64,000 bases of DNA from Nemertoderma westbladi (lineage: Eukaryota > Xenacoelomorpha > Nemertodermatida > Nemertodermatidae), in assembly GCA_032718475.1 (NCBI GenBank), contig JAUCBJ010008553.1:1-64000 (forward strand). The letters run 5' to 3'. The notes under the pieces were generated by a model. That model was not told the origin of the DNA. It saw nothing but the letters and a program-made list of their open reading frames with translations, and did no database searches. How positions within the stretch are numbered: the first letter of the stretch is position 1; every line of letters begins with the position of its first letter. Shown one piece after another: positions 56,347 through 64,000 of this stretch. A program made the position numbers and the translations under genes.

Positions 56347-57770
56347 ACACCTAAACCCATAGAACCTGCAACCCAGCACGCACCTACAACCCAGCACGCA
56401 CCTACAACCCGGCACCTACAACTAATAGCACCTACAACCCAGCACGCACCTACAACCCAGCACATACAACCCAACACTTACAACACAGAACCTACAACCC
56501 GGCACCTACAACTAATAGCACCTACAACCCAGCACCTACAACTCAAAACCTACAACCCATAGAACCTACAACCCAGCACGTACAACCCAACACTTACAAC
56601 ATAGCACCTACAACCCAACACTTACAACACAGCACCTACAACCCGGCACCTACAACTAATAGCACCTACAACCCAGCACCTACAACCCAACACCTACAAC
56701 GTATCACCTACAACTCAAAACCTACAACCCATAGCACCTACAACCCAGCACGTACAACCGAACACTTACAACACAGCACCTACAACCCAACACTTACAAC
56801 ACAGCACCTATAACCCGGCACCTACAACTAATAACACCTACAACCCAGCACCTACAACCCAACACCTACAACGTATCACCTACAACTCAAAACCTACAAC
56901 CCATAGCACCTACAACCCAGCACGTACAACCCAACACTTACAACATAGCACCTACAACCCAACACTTACAACACAGCACCTACAACCCGGCACCTACAAC
57001 CCGGCACCTACAGCTAATAGCACCTACAACCCAGCACCTACAACGTATCACCTACAACTCAAAACCTACAACCTATAGCACCTACAACCCAGCACGTACA
57101 ACCCAACACTTACAACACAGCACCTACAACCCAACACTTTAAATGCAACACCTACAACCCAACACATACAACCCAGCACCTGCAACCAATAGCACTTGCA
57201 ATCCAGCACCTAAATCCCACCACCTACAACGCAATACCTACAACTCAAAACCTACAACCCATAGAACCTACAACCTAGCACCTACAACCCATAGTACTTA
57301 CAACCAAGCACCTACAACTCGGCACCTACAACCAATACCACCTACAACTCAGCACCTACAACCCAACACCTACAACTGAACAACTACAAATCAAAGCCTA
57401 CAACCCAACACCTACAACCAATAGCACCTACAACCAAACACCTACAAACCATAGCACCTGCAGCCCAGCACCTACAGCCCAACACACACAACCCAGCACC
57501 TACAATACAGCACCTACAAGCCAGCACATACAACACAACACCTACAACTCAAAACCTACAACCCAGCACCTACAACCATCTACCTACGACCCATAGCACT
57601 TACAACCCAACACCTACAACCTAACGCCTACAACCAAGCACCTACAAACCATAGCACCTACAACCCAGTACACACAACCCAGCACCTACAATCCAGCACC
57701 TACAACCCAGCACCGATAACCAAGCACCTACAACCCATAGCACCTACAACCTAGCACATCCACCTAAAAC
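56347..57770. repeat. about 14-bp C/A-rich minisatellite
   Basis: About 100 units of gcacctacaaccca with frequent insertions (atag, gcac, ctaat), so periods range from 13 to 16 bp. A short inverted stretch of the same repeat (ttgtaggtgtaggtgct and similar) lies at 57931-57979. Confidence 0.93.
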
Positions 57771-57832
57771 CTCTAATCGGTTTGCTTGTTTCTGAAATTG
57801 CTCTAATATATTTGATTATGACTTAGGGTTAG

Positions 57833-57847
57833 GGTTACTTGACACTT
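57833..57847 (+). repeat. two-unit TTAGGG motif
   Basis: TTAGGGTTAGGGTTA lies between the 14-bp array and its inverted tail. It is the metazoan telomere motif, but only two units, so it could be chance. Confidence 0.4.
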
Positions 57848-58147
57848 ATAATTAGGGTTTGTGTTACTCTTGTAACCTGCATGATAAACATTTTGAAAAA
57901 TTTATTTTTGACCTGTTATATGGGTTTAGGGTAGGTGTTTTGGGTTGTAGGTTCTTTGGGTTGTAGGTGTAGGTGCTTATAGATTTTAGTGTAGGGGCTT
58001 TGTGTAAATCTTTGTATTCATACAGTAGCTGTCCGGATGTCTGTAAGTTTTGTGTAGGAATTTGTTAATCTGCATGATATAGTCGATATATGAAATGAAT
58101 TAATTCAATCGCTTCCTTACCTCACCCCCAACAATGTAAGTTAAGCA

Positions 58148-58690
58148 TATTGCTATAGTATTTAAAGTATGACGTCATATTGATATAGTGTTCAAAGTAT
58201 GACGTCATATTGCTATAGTGTTTAAAGTATGACGTCATATTGATATGGTGTTTAAAGTATGACGTCATATTGCTATAGTGTTTAAAGTATGATGTCATAT
58301 TGCTATATTGTTTAAAGTATGACGTCATATTGCTATATTGTTTAAAGTATGCCGTCATATTGATATGGTGTTTAAAGTATGACGTCATATTGCTATATTG
58401 TTTAAAGTATGACGTCATATTGATATAGTGTTTAAAGTATGACGTCATATTGCTATAGTGTTTAAAGTATGACGTCATATTTCATAGTGTTTAAAGTATG
58501 ACGTCATATTGCTATAGTGTTTAAAGTATGACGTCATATTGATATAGTGTTTAAAGTATGACGTCATATTGCTATAGTGTTTAAAGTATGACGTCATATT
58601 GATATAGTGTTTAAAGTATGACGTCATATTGCTATAGTGTTTAAAGTATGACGTCATATTTCTATAGTGTTTAAAGTATGACGTAATATT
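58148..58690. repeat. 30-bp array with 18 CRE-like TGACGTCA sites
   Basis: Eighteen units of tatgacgtcatattgctata then gtgtttaaag. Fifteen carry the perfect palindrome TGACGTCA, the consensus cAMP-response element bound by CREB/ATF factors. Units at 58290, 58350 and 58679 have one change each. gctata and gatata forms often alternate, giving a partial 60-bp order. Spacing is 30 bp except one 29-bp unit. It ends about 80 bp before the ATG of the ORF at 58771. The repeated minus-strand MTSYFKHY frames are by-products. Confidence 0.95.
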
Positions 58691-58770
58691 GCAACATGGC
58701 ATAGTTCCTGTTCCTGTATCTTCTGCGAATTATTTAATAATAAGTTGAATTGTATCAATGAGGAGCCGCT

Positions 58771-59073
58771 ATGAACTCTATTGAACTGGTTCGAAAATTC
58801 GACCCGAAAGACTCCCTTGGGCCTGGCAACAGTAACCACCACGTTGCCATGGCAATTAGTAACGCTTCAGTAGCGACTACAGGGGTTTCACGGACAGGGA
58901 ATATATTGCCGAAGACAATGCGTTTACTATTGGCCATGTGGATGGGCGCTATTATTGTGGCGTGTTTAGTTGGACTGATATACATCATCACTCACGCTGC
59001 CACCTTCAACCCAGATCATCACCCCCATTCCGCACACCCTAATATCACCTTGGAAACTACGCAGACACCATAG
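58771..59073 (+). CDS. 100-aa predicted single-pass membrane protein
   Basis: ATG to TAG, 100 codons. The N-terminal half is polar (MNSIELVRKFDPKDS). A hydrophobic segment of about 22 residues at 53-75 (LLLAMWMGAIIVACLVGLIY) would span a membrane. The short tail is His/Pro/Thr-rich. Possible N-glycosylation sites are NAS and NIT. Base composition is more GC-rich and codon use more even than in the surroundings, suggesting real coding DNA. A short upstream ATG at 58758 opens an out-of-frame nine-codon frame. I do not recognise the family. It lies directly downstream of the CRE-like array, which could act as its enhancer or promoter; that link is inference. It might be one exon of a larger gene. 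Confidence 0.42.
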   Translation: MNSIELVRKFDPKDSLGPGNSNHHVAMAISNASVATTGVSRTGNILPKTMRLLLAMWMGAIIVACLVGLIYIITHAATFNPDHHPHSAHPNITLETTQTP

Positions 59074-59515
59074 AAATTGTTGTTTGTATGTTGTGCTGAC
59101 CCTAGCAATAATGGCGTGTAATAGGACCACAATAGATTCGATTAACAGAAATGAGATGAGTGACAATAATTGTGATATCTGAATTTTTGTTTAAAACTTT
59201 AATTACGTAATGGTATTAAAAATGAAACAAAATACAGTTATAGGCTACTAATATATTGCTAATAACTAGTTTTGTATATTTGTGTAACCAACGAGTGCAG
59301 CGAGTGAGTTATGCATAAATATACGAGGGTATTTATCGCCGAATACATACAGTGATGGACGTAATTTTGTTACATTATGGCAACTTATTGGAGGTTCTAA
59401 ACTTTTAATGAATTCATATCGATTTATGCAACTAATTGTAGATATCATTGACAACAACTGTAGCCGAACAGTAAACATTCGTTCAAACACTTATATTATC
59501 ATTTTCAATACTGTA
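59074..59515. other. no gene seen; foldback-family fragment
   Basis: Holds a copy of the arm attttgttacattatggcaa (about 59355) related to the foldback repeat at 45.2 kb and a short self-complementary cgagtgcagcgagtgag stretch at about 59290. Confidence 0.45.
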
Positions 59516-59975
59516 CGTCATATTGATTCCACCCCACCCCCCCCCCCCCCCCCCCCCCCCCATATAAAATGCTCTGGGGTGGTGGTTATATTGCTGCACC
59601 AAAATTACATGTAGAGCAAGTCCATAAAATCTGAAAGTTACATTTTTCGGCTAATTGTTTCTCAATATAGGTTGTCTGGGGCGCAAAATCCATTGGAAAA
59701 TATTAAAAAATGATCTAAATAATATAAATGGCTGTTTTAGTCCTTTGCGTAAACAAAATATAAAAAAAACAAGTAACCAGCACTTTTCAGTTTCAACACA
59801 AAATTTTTAATTCACTTATACGATGCTATAAATTCACATGTTCAGGTTTTATAGGGCACTGATTCTAATGGAATACATTTCTAATATGCCAGATCATTGC
59901 TAATCGTATTTTTCGGCGTAATATTGTAATTTCTGGTGCTAGCACCAAATTTTGTACCCATCACCAAAAACTTTG
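59516..59975 (+). mobile_element. piggyBac-type MITE fragment (third copy)
   Basis: Starts at gtcatattgattcc followed by a C25 run (59537-59561) and is collinear with 29040-29440 of copy 1 (aatggctgttttagtcct, aacaagtaaccagcactttt). It stops after cccatcaccaaaaa. TTAA ends are not evident, so it is truncated. Confidence 0.75.
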
Positions 59976-60084
59976 AGATGTCCAGTCATGAATTTCATGA
60001 ATAAACGGACATATGGGCTCATAAAAAACCTTCGCAGATAACCTTTTTAATGTTTGGATCTCATGCCTAATATCCTAAAGTATC
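59976..60084. other. no feature seen
   Basis: Short unremarkable AT-rich stretch. Confidence 0.5.
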
Positions 60085-60533
60085 TGAAATGAGAAATTGG
60101 AAGCAAATTCCGTTATGTGTGGGCTCATACTTGCAAGTTGAAATTGACTGAACATTTTTTTACATTTTCCAAAATCTCTGTGCGAATTTTACCTACAATT
60201 AAGGGCAAAATACCGTCATTATAAATAACATTAATCCTAGTCTGTCTAATTGCCTGTGTGAGTGATGGTTCAACCTCGGTTGTACTTAAGAAATAATTAA
60301 ATAGTGATTTCCTAGAAAGCAATAAACTTCGTTTGAAAAAATAACAAAACGCTATTGCGAATTTCGTAATAAATAGCTTTTAAACTACTCAACATGTGAC
60401 ATTCAAATTTTAAATTCTCTTCCTCTAACCGCTGGGCAATACACAAATATTTTCCGTTTGTGGCAACATGATATATAAGTCGAGATATTTGCGTTACGGA
60501 ATTACAATTTTCAAGCTCTGCTTGACGTTTGTG
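60085..60533 (-). other. coding-like minus-strand stretch, frameshifted
   Basis: One frame reads CNSVTQISRLIYHVATNGKY and continues to IAQRLEEENLKFECHMLSS; an adjacent frame carries EVEPSLTQAIRQTRINVIYN. Composition is protein-like, but the frames do not join without a shift and I recognise no family. Possibly a decayed transposon or host exon. Confidence 0.25.
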
Positions 60534-63500
60534 TTGGTGTAGACTGCTACACTGCGAGACGTTAGTGTTGGTGTAGACTGGTACCGGTACACAGCAAGAC
60601 TTTAGTGTTGGTGTAGATTGGTACACAGGGACTTATTAGTGTTGGTGTAGATTGTTACACAGGGAGTTGTTAGTGTTGGTGTAGACTGGTACACTGCGAG
60701 ACGTTAGTGTTGGTGTAGACTGGTACACTGCGAGACGTTAGTGTTGGTGTAGACTGGTACATAGCGAGACATCAATGTTGGTGAAGACTGGTAAACTGCG
60801 AGACGTTAGTGTTGGTGTAGACTGGTACACTGCGAGACGTTTGTGTTGGTGTAGACTGGTACACAGCGAGACATCAATGTTGGTGTAGACTGGTAAACTG
60901 CGAGACGTTAGTGTTTGTGTAGACTGGTACAGAGCGAGACATCAGTGTTGGTGTAGACTGGTACACTGAGAGACGTTAGTGTTGGTGTAGACTGGTACAC
61001 AGCGAGACGTTAGTGTTGGTGTAGATTGGTACACAGGGAGTTGTTAGTGTTGATGTAGACTAGTACACTGAGAGACGTTATTGTTGGTGTAGATTGTTAC
61101 ACAGGGAGTTGTCAGTGTTGGTGTAGACTGGTACACTGCGAGACGTTTGTGTTGGTGTAGACTGGTACACTGCGAGACGTTAGTGTTGGTGTAGACTGGT
61201 ACACTGCGAGACGTTAGTGTTGGTGTAGACTGGTACAGAGCGAGACATCAGTGTTGGTGTAGACTGGTAAACTGCGAGACGTTAGTGTTGGTGTAGATTG
61301 GTACACAGGGAGTTATTAGTGTTGGTGTAGATTGGTACACAGGGAGTTGTTAGTGTTGGTGTAGATTGGTGCACAGGGAGTTGTTAGTATTGATGTAGAC
61401 TAGTACACTGAGAGACGTTAGTGTTGGTGTAGATTGTTACACAGGGAGTTGTTAGTGTTGGTGTAGACTGGTACACTGCGAGACGTTTGCGTTGGTGTAG
61501 ACTGGTACAATGCGAGACGTTAGTGTTGGTGTAGACTGGTACACAGCGAGACATCAATGTTGGTGTAGACTGGTAAACTGCGAGACGTTAGTGTTGGTGT
61601 AGACTGGTACGGAGCGAGACATCAGTGTTGGTGTAGACTGGTAAACTGCGAGACGTTAGTGTTGGTGTGGACTGGTACACAGCGAGACGTTAGTGTTGGT
61701 GTAAATTGGTACACAGGGAGTTATTAGTGTTGGTGTAGATTGGTACACAGGGAGTTGTTAGTGTTGGTGTAGATTGGTGCACATGGAGTTGTTAGTATTG
61801 ATGTAGACTAGTACACTGAGAGACGTTAGTGTTGGTGTAGACTGGTACACTGAGAGACGTTTGTGTTGGTGTAGACTGGTACACTGAGAGACGTTAGTGT
61901 TTGTGTAGACTGGTACACAGACAGACGTTAGTGTTGGTGTAGACTGGTACACAGATAGACGTTAGTGTTGGTGTAGACTGGTACACCGAGAGACGTTAGT
62001 GTTGGTGTAGACTGGTAGACAGTGAGAGGTTAGTGTTGGTATAGATTGGTACACAGGGAGTTATTAGTGTTGGTGAAGATTGGTGCATAGGGAGTTGTTA
62101 GTGATGGTGTAGACTGGTGCACAGAGAGACGTTAGTATTGGTGTAGACTGGTACACAGCGAGACGTTAGTATTGGTGTAGATTGGTACTCAGGGAGTTAT
62201 TAGTGTTGGTGTAGACTGGTACACAGACAGACGTTAGTGTTGGTGTATACTGGTACACTGAGAGACGTTAGTGTTGGTGTAGACCGGTACACTGAGAGAC
62301 GTTAGTGTTGGTGTAGAATGGTACACTGGGAGACGTTAGTGCTGGTGTAGACTGGTACACTGGGAGGCGTTAGTGTTGGTGTAGACTGGTACACAGCGAG
62401 ACGTTAGTATTGGTGTAGATTGGTACTCAGGGAGTTATTAGTGTTGGTGTAGACTGGTACACAGACAGACGTTAGTGTTGGTGTATACTGGTACACTGAG
62501 AGACGTTAGTGTTGGTGTAGACCGGTACACTGAGAGACGTTAGTGTTGGTGTAGAATGGTACACTGGGAGACGTTAGTGCTGGTGTAGACTGGTACACTG
62601 CGAGGCGATAGTGTTGGTGTAGACTGGTACACTGCGAGGCGTTAGTGTTGGTGTAGACTAGTACACTGCGAGGCGTTAGTGTTGGTGTAGACTAGTACAC
62701 TGCGAGACGTTAGTGTTGGTGTAGACTGGTACACTGGGAGGCGTTAGTGTTGGTGTAGACTGGTACACAGCGAGACGTTAGTATTGGTGTAGATTGGTAC
62801 TCAGGGAGTTATTAGTGTTGGTGTAGACTGGTACACAGACAGACGTTAGTGTTGGTGTATACTGGTACACTGAGAGACGTTAGTGTTGGTGTAGACCGGT
62901 ACACTGAGAGACGTTAGTGTTGGTGTAGAATGGTACACTGGGAGACGTTAGTGCTGGTGTAGACTGGTACACTGGGAGACGTTAGTGCTGGTGTAGACTG
63001 GTACACTGCGAGGCGATAGTGTTGGTGTAGACTAGTACACTGCGAGGCGTTAGTGTTGGTGTAGACTGGTACATAGCGAGACATTAGTATTGGTGTAGAT
63101 TGGTACTCAGGGAGTTATTAGTGTTGGTGTAGACTGGTACACAGACAGACGTTAGTGTTGGTGTAGACTGGTACACTGCAAGGCGATAGTGTTGGTGTAG
63201 ACTGGTACACTGCGAGGCGTTAGTGTTGGTGTAGACTGGTACACTGGGAGACGTTAGTACTGGTGTAGAGTGGTACACTGCGAGACGTTAGTGTTGGTGT
63301 AGACTGGTACACTGCGAGGCGTTAGTGTTGGTGTAGACTGGTACACTGCGAGGCGTTAGTGTTGGTGTAGACTGGTACACTGGGAGACGTTAGTACTGGT
63401 GTAGAGTGGTACACTGCGAGACGTTAGTGTTGGTGTAGACTGGTACACTGCGAGGCGATAGTGTTGGTGTAGACTGGTACACTGCGAGGCGTTAGTGTTG

Positions 63501-64000
63501 GTGTAGACTGGTACACTGGGAGACGTTAGTACTGGTGTAGAGTGGTACACTGCGAGACGTTAGTGTTGGTGTAGACTGGTACACTGCGAGGCGTTAGTGT
63601 TGGTGTAGACTGGTACACTGCGAGGCGATAGTGTTGGTGTAGACTGGTACACTGCGAGGCGTTAGTGTTGGTGTAGACTGGTACACTGAGAGACGTTAGT
63701 GTTTGTGTAGACTGGTACACTGCGAGGCGATAGTGTTGGTGTAGACTGGTACACTGAGAGACGTTAGTGTTTGTGTAGACTGGTACACTGCGAGGCGTTA
63801 GTGTTGGTGTAGACTGGTACACTGCGAGGCGTTAGTGTTGGTGTAGACTGGTACACTACGAGGCGATAGTGTTGGTGTAGACTGGTACACTGAGAGACGT
63901 TAGTGTTTGTGTAGACTGCTACACTGCGAGGCGTTAGTGTTGGTGTAGACTGGTACACTGCGAGGCGATAGTGTTGGTGTAGACTGGTACACTGAGAGTC
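60534..64000. repeat. 34-bp minisatellite (runs off right edge)
   Basis: About 102 units of gttagtgttggtgtagactg then gtacactgcgagac. Variant linkers are agggagttatt, acagacagac, gcgaggcgat and gagagacg. Variant blocks recur at whole multiples of 34: the ggtactcaggg unit sits at about 62188, 62426 (238 = 7 units) and 62800 (374 = 11 units). The minus-strand VPVYTNTNVSQCTSLHQH frames are by-products. Confidence 0.96.

Noticed and set aside
57833-57847. Interstitial telomere
   Set aside because: Just two TTAGGG units; reported as a motif only.
58122-58702. Minus-strand ORFs of 10-residue repeats (MTSYFKHYSN)
   Set aside because: Direct result of the 30-bp CRE-containing unit.

Overview
The window is animal nuclear DNA, most likely from an invertebrate. 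It is AT-rich and holds a spliced gene with GT-AG introns, a BEL/Pao LTR retrotransposon (a lineage known only from metazoans), LINE relics, TTAA-flanked piggyBac-type MITEs and many minisatellite arrays. No operons, tRNAs or rRNAs were seen. The species cannot be named from the sequence.

Layout. 1-8365 is a 21/22-bp satellite that runs off the left edge. 8366-27292 is an almost intact BEL/Pao element of 18.9 kb. Its two 1198-bp LTRs differ at one position that I could find. It has a 2.4-kb repeat-rich leader, a gag-protease ORF, a pol ORF in the same frame separated only by one TAA, a 1.6-kb structured spacer and a third ORF of 1417 codons. The third ORF sits where env would be but has zinc knuckles and a basic tail instead of membrane segments. 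27293-32293 holds MITEs and degenerate repeats.

32349-43714 (minus strand) is the one cellular gene I can assemble: four exons encoding a 207-residue NADPH-dependent FMN reductase (flavodoxin fold). All three introns are phase 2 and the exons join in frame. Intron 2 carries a 13-bp array. Intron 1 (8.5 kb) carries a 3.65-kb 28/29-bp array and a LINE relic split by two adjoining TTAA-flanked MITEs.

43715-47250 contains a second, inverted LINE tail, a foldback repeat and small repeats. 47248-54829 is a 63-bp array that passes directly into a 7.1-kb 33-bp array. 54830-60530 has small candidate ORFs, a 14-bp array, an array of 18 cAMP-response-element-like palindromes at 30-bp spacing just upstream of a 100-codon single-pass membrane ORF, and a MITE fragment. 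60534 to the right edge is a 34-bp array.

How it works together. The retroelement encodes Gag, protease, reverse transcriptase, RNase H and integrase, so apart from the stop inside the protease it looks competent for retrotransposition; the role of its third ORF is unknown. About 25 kb of the window is tandem repeat of at least eight unrelated families. The very long apparent ORFs in those arrays come from stop-free repeat units and are not genes.
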